Positions 8,459 to 14,714 of a DNA stretch of 14,714 nucleotides are shown here, in pieces. The notes beneath the pieces are model-generated. The model was not told where the DNA came from and did no database searches. It saw nothing but the letters and a program-made list of their open reading frames with translations. The DNA is from Bacteroidota bacterium (GTDB taxonomy: Bacteria > Bacteroidota > Bacteroidia > Bacteroidales > Marinifilaceae): positions 1-14,714 of the forward strand of contig JAEXFF010000171.1 of assembly GCA_023400335.1 (NCBI GenBank). Direction: 5' to 3'. The position numbers were made by a program, and so were the translations under genes. Every line of letters begins with the position of its first letter. Position 1 is the stretch's first letter.

Positions 8459-9238
8459 ATGATTAGTCCATTAGCTTATATAGATAAAGGAGCTAAAATC
8501 GGTAATAATGTTACGATTCATCCTTTCGCCTATATCGACAAAAACGTAGAAATCGGCGATAATTGTACAGTTATGCCGTACGCCAGTGTTCTGAGTGGTA
8601 CGCGTATGGGGACAGATAATCTTGTTTATCAGGGAGCTATAATCGGAGCGACTCCTCAGGATTTTAAATTTAAAGGAGAAGATACAATATTGAAAATCGG
8701 AAATCATAATACAATACGGGAAAAAGTAATTATCAACCGGGGGACCGACACTACTGATTGTACGATAGTGGGAGACGGGAATTTCCTGCTGGAAGGAGTA
8801 CATCTGGCTCATGATACTCATCTGGGAAATAATTGTGTGCTGGGAAACGGGGCAAAGACGGCCGGAAATTGCATTATTGACGATATGGCCATTTTAGGAA
8901 GCGGAGTGATCATAAAACACGGCTGCCGGGTGGGAAGTTGGTCGTTGGTGCGGGACGGCTGCCGGGCAAACAGAGATGTGCCTCCTTATATTGTAGCAGC
9001 TCACAACCCGATTACCTATTACGGAATTAATGCGTTAATTTTGGCCAGGGAAGGTCATTTTTCTGAAACTTTAATCGATGATATTGCTAAGGCTTACCGC
9101 CAGATTTACCAGTGTGGTACCAGTTTGGAAAATGCCCTTCACCGGATCAGAGAACTGCTTGAAATCGGACCCGAACTGGCATATATGCTCGATTTTATTG
9201 AATCTTCTGAAAGGGGTATTATCGGAGTTACACTGTAG
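8459..9238 (+). CDS. lpxA: LpxA-type acyl-ACP:UDP-GlcNAc O-acyltransferase, divergent
   Basis: This 259-residue left-handed beta-helix protein has hexapeptide repeats over about residues 1-185 and a helical C-terminal domain. LpxA transfers a 3-hydroxyacyl chain from ACP to UDP-GlcNAc, the first step of lipid A synthesis in the cytoplasm. Compared from memory with E. coli LpxA, an almost gap-free alignment gives catalytic H118 (E. coli H125), H115 (H122), D68 (D74), K70 (K76), N191 (N198) and R197 (R204). Three pocket positions differ: N137 replaces H144, K153 replaces H160, and D166 sits where G173 sets acyl-chain length. The DVPPYIV segment and C-terminal helices are family-like. Bacteroidota usually carry lpxA beside lpxC/fabZ and lpxD, which are absent here. 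This copy may therefore be a second paralogue with altered substrate preference, riding with the efflux operon. Family is confident; being the housekeeping lpxA is not. Confidence 0.82.
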   Translation: MISPLAYIDKGAKIGNNVTIHPFAYIDKNVEIGDNCTVMPYASVLSGTRMGTDNLVYQGAIIGATPQDFKFKGEDTILKIGNHNTIREKVIINRGTDTTDCTIVGDGNFLLEGVHLAHDTHLGNNCVLGNGAKTAGNCIIDDMAILGSGVIIKHGCRVGSWSLVRDGCRANRDVPPYIVAAHNPITYYGINALILAREGHFSETLIDDIAKAYRQIYQCGTSLENALHRIRELLEIGPELAYMLDFIESSERGIIGVTL

Positions 9239-9269
9239 GGACGTGCCCTTTTGTGTAATTTTATAGTAG

Positions 9270-9415
9270 ATGAATATCCGGAAAATTTTTTCTTTGGAGG
9301 AGTACTTCGCTGATTAACGGAATCAGATTGTTAATGAGTATCCTGTAAGCAATCGGTTGTCAGGCAAATTTTTGTCCGGTTCAGCATCCAAAGAAAGAAT
9401 TTTCCGGATATTCAT
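9270..9415. repeat. 146-bp element with 29-nt inverted arms between convergent genes
   Basis: The left arm (9270-9298, beginning ATGAATATCCGGAAAA) and right arm (9387-9415, ending TTTTCCGGATATTCAT) are reverse complements over 29 nt with one difference. That difference (T9288) becomes a G.U pair in plus-strand RNA, so a plus transcript can pair all 29 positions; on the minus strand it is an A/C mismatch. The 88-nt interior also folds: CTGATT and AATCAG (9310-9315, 9321-9326) form a 6-bp stem with a 5-nt loop, and CCTG/CAGG and GATTG/CAATC pairs exist. A T-run starts at the end of the right arm (9415-9420, then 9422-9427). The element begins 31 nt after lpxA stops and ends beside the EamA stop codon. 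It could be a terminator, a MITE-like insertion or a structured RNA. I see no target-site duplication. Confidence 0.85.
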
Positions 9416-9427
9416 TTTTTATTTTTT
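9387..9427 (+). terminator. Possible terminator of the RND-lpxA operon
   Basis: The right arm of the long hairpin is followed immediately by TTTTTTATTTTTT, the arrangement of an intrinsic terminator for rightward transcription. The 88-nt loop is far longer than usual, so folding would have to be helped by the internal hairpins. The T-run overlaps the last codons of the convergent EamA gene. Confidence 0.4.
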
Positions 9428-10351
9428 AGTTCCCAAAGGCGTTATGGTGGTTGAAGGATGTGCTTTTTTGTTGATAAAAATAAAACCGAGTACAATGAGT
9501 GCGAGTGCAACGGGATCGTGCCAGGAAAATTTCTGTAGTCCCATCAGTATGGTTACGATAGCTCCGGTTATGGGGAGCAAATAGATATAAGCGCTTTCTA
9601 CGAAAGGAGTAATGTAATTCAAGGCTTTTACTGACAGGTAATAAGCTCCCATGGTAGTTACGATCAGGATAAACCCGAATTCCATCCAAATGTGTAAAGG
9701 GGTGGTCGTACTGAAAAGCGGAGCTTGTAAAAGTTGCCGGATGCCGAAGGGGAAGGTAACTATGAGTGCTGCTACTCCCATCCATTTCATAACGACGAAT
9801 GCGTTATACTTTTGTGTATAGGGTTTGATCAGTACTAAAAAAAGGGATTTGGATACAGTAGAAGCGAAAATCATGATATCACCTAAAAAAGAGTCTTTTA
9901 CCGGTCCGTTATGAGGCATTATAGACACGTAAAGAGCGCCTCCCAGGCCAAGAATAATCCCGATCATTTTATATTTTGTAAATTTTACATGCAAAATCAG
10001 TACTGCCAGTAACAGGACCATAATCGGCTGAAGGGTCCGGATGACGAAACTATCTACTGGTCCGGTGATATTCAGTCCGGAAATATACAATAACAGATTT
10101 GCTCCAATACCGAGGACGCCCCCTAACATCATCATGCCGATGTCGCGGCGTCCGGGGTTGTTTTCAGGGGTGTGGGGAAGAAATAGTCCGATAATCCAGA
10201 AGCCGATGGCACACATCAGGCAACGGGCCAGAACTAGGCCCTGAGGACCAATCCATTCCGGCATAAGTACTTTCATAAAATTTGTATTGAAACTATAAAT
10301 AAGTATAGTGGCCAATACCATTAGATTACCTATAAGCTCTCGTGATTTCAT
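9419..10351 (-). CDS. EamA-family (DMT superfamily) transporter, second copy
   Basis: A 310-residue polytopic inner-membrane protein with the two-repeat EamA layout and about ten helices. The first repeat covers about residues 8-145 (opening NLMVLATILIYSFNTNFMKVL, closing KMIGIILGLGGALYVSIM), and the second about 155-297 (FLGDIMIFASTVSKSLFLVLI, closing PVALALIVLGFIFINKK). It is clearly a different protein from the EamA homologue at 1381-2271, so this is not a recent duplication. It is convergent with lpxA, with the long inverted repeat filling the gap, and divergent from the YtfJ-like gene. The substrate cannot be inferred. No TAnnTTTG box is visible on the minus strand in the 127-bp upstream gap. 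Confidence 0.9.
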   Translation of the reverse strand: MKSRELIGNLMVLATILIYSFNTNFMKVLMPEWIGPQGLVLARCLMCAIGFWIIGLFLPHTPENNPGRRDIGMMMLGGVLGIGANLLLYISGLNITGPVDSFVIRTLQPIMVLLLAVLILHVKFTKYKMIGIILGLGGALYVSIMPHNGPVKDSFLGDIMIFASTVSKSLFLVLIKPYTQKYNAFVVMKWMGVAALIVTFPFGIRQLLQAPLFSTTTPLHIWMEFGFILIVTTMGAYYLSVKALNYITPFVESAYIYLLPITGAIVTILMGLQKFSWHDPVALALIVLGFIFINKKAHPSTTITPLGTKK

Positions 10352-10405
10352 GTTTGTATTTTATGGATTCATACGAGACTTGTAAGTGTTGAGTTTTATT
10401 TTTAT

Positions 10406-10417
10406 CTCTTTAAAGAG
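10406..10417. promoter_or_regulatory. 12-bp perfect palindrome between divergent genes
   Basis: CTCTTTAAAGAG is a perfect palindrome in the 127-bp gap between the divergent EamA gene and the YtfJ-like gene, 54 bp from the former and 61 bp from the latter. That is a plausible operator position, but no regulator is encoded nearby and chance cannot be excluded. Confidence 0.3.
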
Positions 10418-10452
10418 TGTAACTGTAAAGGTGGCTTTGCCGTATATTTTTC

Positions 10453-10464
10453 GTTATAAAACTT
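10453..10464 (+). repeat. 12-nt upstream element, copy 1
   Basis: GTTATAAAACTT lies 14 nt before the YtfJ-like start codon. The identical 12-mer recurs at 11009-11020, upstream of the next plus-strand gene. Confidence 0.35.
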
Positions 10465-10478
10465 AATAATAAAAAGAT

Positions 10479-10988
10479 ATGCGGTATTTTTTGATTCTTT
10501 TAGTGGCTTTAGGGTTATCGGGAAAGATAGCTTGGGCACAGGTCGGAGAGAAAGTTGGGGAAGTAAAAGTTCTGAATGTCAAAAATGACACGATCAATTT
10601 GCCTATGTTGGGTAAAGAAGCTTTATTGATATTCTATCAGGATCCCAGTCATGCTGGTCAGAATGAAGATTTACAGGATTATTTTAAAGCTCATCCGATG
10701 AATAGTTCGAAGATTGAGTCCTATGGAGTAGTAAACATGGCAGCAGCTCCTTTACTCCCCAACGGGATGATTAAGCGTATGGCACGGAAACGGATAAAAG
10801 GGACGGATGCACAGGTCTATTTCGACCCCAACAATAATTTAAGCAGGGGATGGAATTTAGGCAATGTGAACAATGCTTCCTGTGTAATAGCTGTGGATAA
10901 AGACCGGATTATCCGTTTTTTTAAAGCAGGTCAGGTGACTTCAGCAGAAATGCAACAGGTTATTGATTGGGTAAATCAAAATAAGTAA
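10479..10988 (+). CDS. YtfJ-like secreted thioredoxin-fold protein
   Basis: A 169-residue exported protein. Residues 1-20 form a Sec signal peptide ending AWA before Q21, so the mature protein should be periplasmic. The body resembles the YtfJ/HI0045 family: an N-terminal strand region, LLIFYQDPS where a thioredoxin active site would lie, and a C-terminal block ASCVIAVDKDRIIRFFKAG followed by TSAEMQQVIDWV. That tail matches the E. coli YtfJ pattern of DKDGRV, KDGALTPEEVQQV as I remember it. No CxxC is present and the only cysteine in the mature protein is C135, in a strand, so disulfide redox activity is unlikely. The function of YtfJ proteins is unknown to me. It is divergent from the EamA gene and 64 bp before the CPA2 antiporter, with which it might be cotranscribed. 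Confidence 0.75.
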   Translation: MRYFLILLVALGLSGKIAWAQVGEKVGEVKVLNVKNDTINLPMLGKEALLIFYQDPSHAGQNEDLQDYFKAHPMNSSKIESYGVVNMAAAPLLPNGMIKRMARKRIKGTDAQVYFDPNNNLSRGWNLGNVNNASCVIAVDKDRIIRFFKAGQVTSAEMQQVIDWVNQNK

Positions 10989-11008
10989 AATATAAAAATA
11001 TTCAATTA

Positions 11009-11020
11009 GTTATAAAACTT
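11009..11020 (+). repeat. 12-nt upstream element, copy 2
   Basis: GTTATAAAACTT, identical to 10453-10464, here 32 nt before the CPA2 antiporter start. It is followed by TATTTTCG (11021-11028), one base off the TAnnTTTG consensus. A shared promoter or operator element is possible, but AT-rich composition weakens the case. Confidence 0.35.
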
Positions 11021-11030
11021 TATTTTCGTA

Positions 11031-11051
11031 GGAAATTGTTAGAAAATTTCC
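11031..11051 (+). promoter_or_regulatory. Inverted repeat directly before the CPA2 start codon
   Basis: GGAAATT and AATTTCC form a perfect 7-bp stem with a 7-nt loop that ends one base before the ATG at 11053. In RNA it could occlude ribosome entry. In DNA it could be an operator, especially if the imperfect -7 box at 11021-11028 is used, because transcription would then start within it. Confidence 0.35.
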
Positions 11052-11052
11052 G

Positions 11053-13323
11053 ATGCAAAAATCGAGAAAAAATTACCTGATTTATATATTGATGCTCCTG
11101 CTGTTCGGGCTTTTAATTTATGCGGCATTACATAGAGGAGAACGCTTTGCAGAATTGGGAGCAGCTCATATTGTGCAGCAGGAAGGCAGGGCTTTTGAAT
11201 TATTCCAGAGTATTGTTGCTGATAATTTGACAAGCCCTTTAGCTGTACTTTTGTTTCAGATTATTGTAATATTGGCGACGGTACGTATTTTTTCCTGGCT
11301 TTTCAGTTATATCGGCCAGCCTGGAGTTATGGGAGAAATTATCGCCGGAGTCGTACTGGGACCTTCTTTATTGGGGTATTTTTTCCCAAACTTTTTTGAA
11401 GTACTTTTCCCTCCGGCATCTTTGATGAATTTGAATCTGTTGAGTCAGATCGGCTTGGTCTTGTTTATGTTTGTGATCGGCATGGAATTGGATTTCGGAG
11501 TCCTGAAGAACAAGATGAATGAAACCCTGGTAATCAGTCATGCCGGGATCGTTCTGCCTTTTTTCCTGGGTGTTGTCACCTCCTTTTGGGTGTATGAAAA
11601 GTATGCCATGACTCATGCAGCCTTTTTACCTTTTGCTCTTTTTATTGGTATTTCAATGAGTATTACGGCTTTTCCCGTATTGGCCAGAATTGTGCAGGAA
11701 AGAGGATTAACCAAAAAACACATTGGAATATTGTCTATCGCATCGGCTGCAAATGATGATGTAACAGCCTGGTGTTTATTGGCCGTGGTCATTGCGATTG
11801 CCAAGGCCGGAACTTTTGTAAGTGCTCTTTATACTGTAGCCTTGACGCTGGCTTATATCCTGCTTATGTTCCTGGTCGTACGGCCTTTTTTGAAAAAAAT
11901 AGGAAACGTATATGCTACCAGTGAGGTTATCAATAAGACTTTTGTGGCATTTATATTTATAGTATTGGTATTATCAGCTGTAACTACAGAGATTATCGGA
12001 ATTCATGCCTTGTTCGGTGCTTTTATTGCCGGTGTTATTATGCCTTCCAATATTGGCTTCCGGAAAGTGATGATGGAAAAGGTAGAAGATGTCGCTTTGG
12101 TATTTTTTCTGCCTTTATTTTTTGCTTTTACAGGACTGCGTACTGAGATCGGTTTACTGGATAGTCCGGAATTATGGGGCGTATGCGCTTTATTTGTAGG
12201 TATGGCTATTGTCGGGAAACTGGGAGGATGTGCCATTGCTTCCCGATTGGTAGGCGAAAGCTGGAAGGACAGTTTCATCATTGGCACTTTGATGAATACA
12301 AGGGGGTTAATGGAATTGATAGCTTTAAACATCGGTTATGAAATGGGGGTATTGCCGCCTTCTATTTTTGTCATTCTTATATTGATGGCTTTGATTACGA
12401 CTTTTATGACCACTCCTTTATTGGTTTTCTTTGAGAAAATTTTCCATGTAAAAGAAGGCCTGGTGGATTTAAAAAATAAAATCCTTCTTTCTTTCGGAAA
12501 GCCCGAAAGCGGGAAAGTATTGCTTTCTGTCATCCATTTTTTCCTGGGAGAACAGTTGAAAGATACAGAACTGATCGCTGCTCATTTTACTTTAGGGGCG
12601 GATGTTAATCCGGTTAAGGCAGAAGAATATGCCTGTAAAAGTTTTCAGCCGGTCCGGGAGGAAGCTGAGCGGTTGGGAATAAAGCTTACGGAGCGTTATA
12701 AGGTTACGGATAAATTAATATACGAAATCGCCCGTATGGCCGGGAAGGAAAAAGTCCGTTTCCTGTTTGTCGGAGCTGGCCAGCAATTTATGCGGGAATA
12801 TGCAGAACGTTTGACGGAGCAGCGTTTACCTGTCCTGTATCGTTTTTTCCGGATGCTTAGCCGGAGAACTTATGCTTTGCCGGGAATCCTTCACCGGGAA
12901 AAAATAGAAAAGATGATGCGGGAGGTGGACTGTCCTGTTGCAATATTTGTAAATCGTCATTTTTATCGTCCAGAACATATTTATTGGATTATCGGAAGTG
13001 GGGAAGATTTGTTCCTTGCAGAATATATCGTTGTCCTTTTAGCAAAGGGGGTAAATATCCGGGTTGTTTATAGGGAAGAAATTGCAGGAAATATTTCTTT
13101 GCAGAGTCATTTGGATCAGTTATACAGCCAGTATCCCGATAATTTAATTCCGGATGGATCTTTACGAAATAATGAAGGTATACAGGGAGTAAGTCATCTG
13201 GCTATTCTGAGTTATGACACTTGTGTGCATATCGCTTCAAATGCTGATTTGTTTTCTTCCCTGCCTTCTTTGTTAGTTATACATCCGGGAAAAGTGGATG
13301 AAGGCAAGGAATCTGCTGTATAG
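11053..13323 (+). CDS. CPA2-family cation/proton antiporter with long cytoplasmic tail
   Basis: A 756-residue inner-membrane exchanger of sodium or potassium for protons. An extra N-terminal helix (about residues 8-26) and a roughly 35-residue linker precede the antiporter core, about residues 60-465. Family motifs include GQPGVMGEIIAGVVLGPSLLG, the ion-binding ND pair in ASAANDDVTAW (N234, D235, D236; codons 11752-11760), a conserved lysine near residue 389 in VGKLGG, and MNTRGLMELI near residues 414-423, which is shared with KefB- and CHX-type proteins. The remaining ~290 residues form a soluble tail with alternating helix and strand patterns (KVRFLFVGAGQQF, REVDCPVAIFVNRHF) that may be a Usp-like regulatory domain. 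I see no TrkA-N nucleotide-binding motif in it. It follows the YtfJ-like gene by 64 bp and converges on the peptidase gene 13 bp away. Ion specificity is unknown. Confidence 0.92.
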   Translation: MQKSRKNYLIYILMLLLFGLLIYAALHRGERFAELGAAHIVQQEGRAFELFQSIVADNLTSPLAVLLFQIIVILATVRIFSWLFSYIGQPGVMGEIIAGVVLGPSLLGYFFPNFFEVLFPPASLMNLNLLSQIGLVLFMFVIGMELDFGVLKNKMNETLVISHAGIVLPFFLGVVTSFWVYEKYAMTHAAFLPFALFIGISMSITAFPVLARIVQERGLTKKHIGILSIASAANDDVTAWCLLAVVIAIAKAGTFVSALYTVALTLAYILLMFLVVRPFLKKIGNVYATSEVINKTFVAFIFIVLVLSAVTTEIIGIHALFGAFIAGVIMPSNIGFRKVMMEKVEDVALVFFLPLFFAFTGLRTEIGLLDSPELWGVCALFVGMAIVGKLGGCAIASRLVGESWKDSFIIGTLMNTRGLMELIALNIGYEMGVLPPSIFVILILMALITTFMTTPLLVFFEKIFHVKEGLVDLKNKILLSFGKPESGKVLLSVIHFFLGEQLKDTELIAAHFTLGADVNPVKAEEYACKSFQPVREEAERLGIKLTERYKVTDKLIYEIARMAGKEKVRFLFVGAGQQFMREYAERLTEQRLPVLYRFFRMLSRRTYALPGILHREKIEKMMREVDCPVAIFVNRHFYRPEHIYWIIGSGEDLFLAEYIVVLLAKGVNIRVVYREEIAGNISLQSHLDQLYSQYPDNLIPDGSLRNNEGIQGVSHLAILSYDTCVHIASNADLFSSLPSLLVIHPGKVDEGKESAV

Positions 13324-13336
13324 AGGAAGAATGGGA

Positions 13337-14107
13337 TTATTCATACATTTTATGATATTTATCGATATGAATTTTTCCTTTTTCATCGGGAGTAAATACG
13401 AGACATTTATTGTGTAATTTTTGTTCTACGAAATCGATAATCAGACTGGGATCGAAAGGCTGTCCGTTGATGCGGGTTTCAAAATGTAAATGTTCTGTTG
13501 TGGCACGCCCTGTGCGTCCTTCCAAAGAGATCGGGTCTCCTGCATTTACCTTATCCCCTGCTTTTACTAAAAATTTTGAGTTGTGTCCGTAAACGGTTTC
13601 CAGTCCGTTATAATGCCTGATCACCACGACATTTCCGTAGCCTCTCGTGCGTCCGGCAATCCGGACGATGCCATCAAAAGCAGCCCGGATCGTGTCGTTG
13701 GCAAAAGTTTTAATATCTATACCGGTATGCGGACGGTTATGCCGTCTTCCATACTGAGATAAAATACGGGCATTGGGGAGAGGAAAAACAAAAGAATTTT
13801 CTGCAATCTGTCCGAAATCTATCCATAATTCTTTGCATTTATCGAATAGATTTTCTGTTTTTGCCCTTACCAGATACCTTTCTTCCCCATTGAAAATATC
13901 CGTAATTTGAGGAGCCGGAGCGATAAATTCTGCTGGCTTGGGTAAATAATCGGAATAAGCCAGGGGAGAAGGGATCAGCATTCCTTCAGTGGAAAAGGCA
14001 TGCAACTGAGTGGAGAAAGGAGCTTCCGGAATATGCCGGAAAGAACAAGACGTAAAAAACAGAGAAACTGATAAAAGAATAAATAGGAATAATTTTCTAA
14101 AATTCAT
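13337..14107 (-). CDS. M23-family (LytM) metallopeptidase lipoprotein
   Basis: A 256-residue envelope endopeptidase expected to cut peptidoglycan cross-links. It starts with a lipoprotein signal whose lipobox ends FTSC (cysteine 21), so it is membrane-anchored in the periplasm. The C-terminal half is an M23 domain with every zinc and catalytic residue visible: H127 and D131 in RPHTGIDIK, H175 in VYGHNS, and H206 and H208 in EHLHFE. It should therefore be enzymatically competent, unlike degenerate EnvC- or NlpD-type domains. The first ~100 residues have no domain I recognise. The family is often tied to cell division or wall remodelling, which is inference here. It converges on the CPA2 gene and is divergent from the AspT-type transporter, with an exact -7 box upstream. 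Confidence 0.92.
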   Translation of the reverse strand: MNFRKLFLFILLSVSLFFTSCSFRHIPEAPFSTQLHAFSTEGMLIPSPLAYSDYLPKPAEFIAPAPQITDIFNGEERYLVRAKTENLFDKCKELWIDFGQIAENSFVFPLPNARILSQYGRRHNRPHTGIDIKTFANDTIRAAFDGIVRIAGRTRGYGNVVVIRHYNGLETVYGHNSKFLVKAGDKVNAGDPISLEGRTGRATTEHLHFETRINGQPFDPSLIIDFVEQKLHNKCLVFTPDEKGKIHIDKYHKMYE

Positions 14108-14127
14108 AGGCTCAATTTTTACGAATA

Positions 14128-14135
14128 CAAAAATA
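14128..14135 (-). promoter_or_regulatory. Likely -7 box for the M23 peptidase gene
   Basis: On the minus strand this reads TATTTTTG, an exact TAnnTTTG match about 20 nt before the peptidase ATG, implying a very short leader. No convincing -33 TTTG is seen. Confidence 0.45.
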
Positions 14136-14253
14136 AGAAAAATAGTTTTAATTCCGATGGAACTTATTAAATGCCAACACTTTTTAACGCTTTGTAATTT
14201 AAGCGGGCAGTAAACAGAAAGTTTAGGTGTCTGATAGGGAAAACAGTAAGGGA

Positions 14254-14285
14254 TTTGTCTGCTCTGTTTTAAAGTACTACCTTTG
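14254..14285 (+). promoter_or_regulatory. Bacteroidota promoter of the AspT-type transporter
   Basis: TTTG at 14254-14257 and TACCTTTG at 14278-14285 are separated by 20 nt, matching the -33 (TTTG) and -7 (TAnnTTTG) consensus at ideal spacing. The transcript would start near 14291, leaving a leader of about 16 nt before the ATG at 14307. This is the best promoter in the window and supports assignment to the Bacteroidota. Confidence 0.7.
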
Positions 14286-14306
14286 CCTCGTTTTTATCGT
14301 AGAAAA

Positions 14307-14714
14307 ATGGATTGGTTAAAAGAGCTTTTTATAGACCATTCAGTGATACAGGCAGTAGTTGTCGTTTCTCTGATTACGGCTGTCGGATTGGTATTGGGGA
14401 AGGTAAGAATTCTGGGTATTTCGCTGGGCGTAACTTTCGTATTTTTTATCGGAATTTTGGCCGGTCATTGGGGATTGAGTATTAATCCCCAGATGTTGAA
14501 TTATGCGGAAAGCTTTGGATTGATTATTTTCGTATATGCTTTGGGGTTGCAGGTTGGACCTGGCTTTTTCGGTTCGTTCCGGAAAGGGGGGATTACGTTG
14601 AATATGCTGGCTTTGGCTGTTGTCTTATTAGGTACCGTTATGACGGTTCTTTTTCATATCTTGACAGGAATTCCGTTATCCGATATGGTTGGCATTCTTA
14701 GTGGTGCCGTAACC
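14307..14714 (+). CDS. AspT/YidE/YbjL-type putative transporter, N-terminal part
   Basis: The first 136 codons of a gene that runs off the window. It begins MDWLKELFIDHSVIQ and is strongly hydrophobic, with helices near residues 13-31, 36-54, 66-82 and 95-113. The segment FGLIIFVYALGLQVGPGFF, near residues 70-88, is a characteristic motif of the AspT/YidE/YbjL duplication domain. Full-length members have two such domains around TrkA-C regulatory domains, are about 530-560 residues long and sit in the inner membrane. Characterised relatives exchange aspartate for alanine or carry other dicarboxylates; the substrate here is unknown. The start is supported by the promoter at 14254-14285 and by the hydrophobic profile beginning soon after it. 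It is divergent from the peptidase gene. Confidence 0.85.
   Translation, partial: MDWLKELFIDHSVIQAVVVVSLITAVGLVLGKVRILGISLGVTFVFFIGILAGHWGLSINPQMLNYAESFGLIIFVYALGLQVGPGFFGSFRKGGITLNMLALAVVLLGTVMTVLFHILTGIPLSDMVGILSGAVT

Noticed and set aside
9270..9415. Phase-variable invertible promoter, as known in Bacteroides
   Set aside because: Inverted arms around a short spacer fit superficially, but both flanking genes point inward so a flipping promoter would drive only antisense. There is no clear TAnnTTTG box in the spacer and no recombinase in the window.
9357..9584. Plus-strand open frame crossing the right arm into the second EamA gene
   Set aside because: It is mostly antisense to the EamA coding sequence, lacks family-like sequence, and its start lies inside the inverted-repeat element.
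1381..10351. The two EamA transporters as a recent duplication
   Set aside because: Their protein sequences share only the general hydrophobic two-repeat pattern, so they are old and separate family members.
13324..13336. Terminator between the CPA2 gene and the peptidase gene
   Set aside because: The gap is only 13 bp and shows no stem or T-run; any terminator would have to lie inside the coding sequences.

Overview
The window looks like an ordinary chromosomal stretch from a Bacteroidales bacterium (phylum Bacteroidota). Coding density is high and base composition moderate. Shine-Dalgarno sites are weak or absent, and several gene starts are preceded by the Bacteroidota -7 box TAnnTTTG, in one case with a TTTG -33 box 20 nt upstream. 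Three proteins carry clear lipoprotein signals, and there is an LpxA homologue. I cannot resolve the genus.

Layout. Positions 1-1250 (minus) hold a CPA1/NhaP2-type potassium/proton antiporter interrupted by an in-frame TGA; the reading frame resumes with family-like sequence and runs off the window. Positions 1381-2271 (minus) encode an EamA/DMT transporter. A 383-bp purine-biased gap (2272-2654) separates it from a forward cluster: RND adaptor lipoprotein (2655-3845), inner-membrane RND pump (3869-7045), NodT/OprM-type outer-membrane channel lipoprotein (7054-8436) and an LpxA-type acyltransferase (8459-9238). The gaps of 23, 8 and 22 bp suggest one transcript. A second EamA/DMT transporter (9419-10351, minus) converges on lpxA, and between them lies a 146-bp element with 29-nt inverted arms. 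Next come a YtfJ-like secreted thioredoxin-fold protein (10479-10988, plus) and a long CPA2 cation/proton antiporter with a cytoplasmic tail (11053-13323, plus). An M23 peptidase lipoprotein (13337-14107, minus) converges on it. The window ends inside an AspT/YidE-type transporter (14307 to beyond 14714, plus) that has the best promoter seen here.

How the genes fit together. The three RND genes encode a complete tripartite drug or bile-type efflux pump spanning both membranes. The downstream LpxA homologue would modify lipid A or a related outer-membrane lipid, so the cluster has an envelope-barrier theme. The rest are mostly independent transporters (two cation/proton antiporters, two DMT exporters, one AspT-type carrier) plus envelope maintenance (M23 peptidase). 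I see no defence system, CRISPR array, insertion sequence, tRNA or rRNA.

The items most worth a second look are the 29-nt inverted-repeat element at 9270-9415, the in-frame TGA at 267-269, and the altered substrate-pocket positions of the LpxA homologue. I did not find a convincing new multi-gene system.
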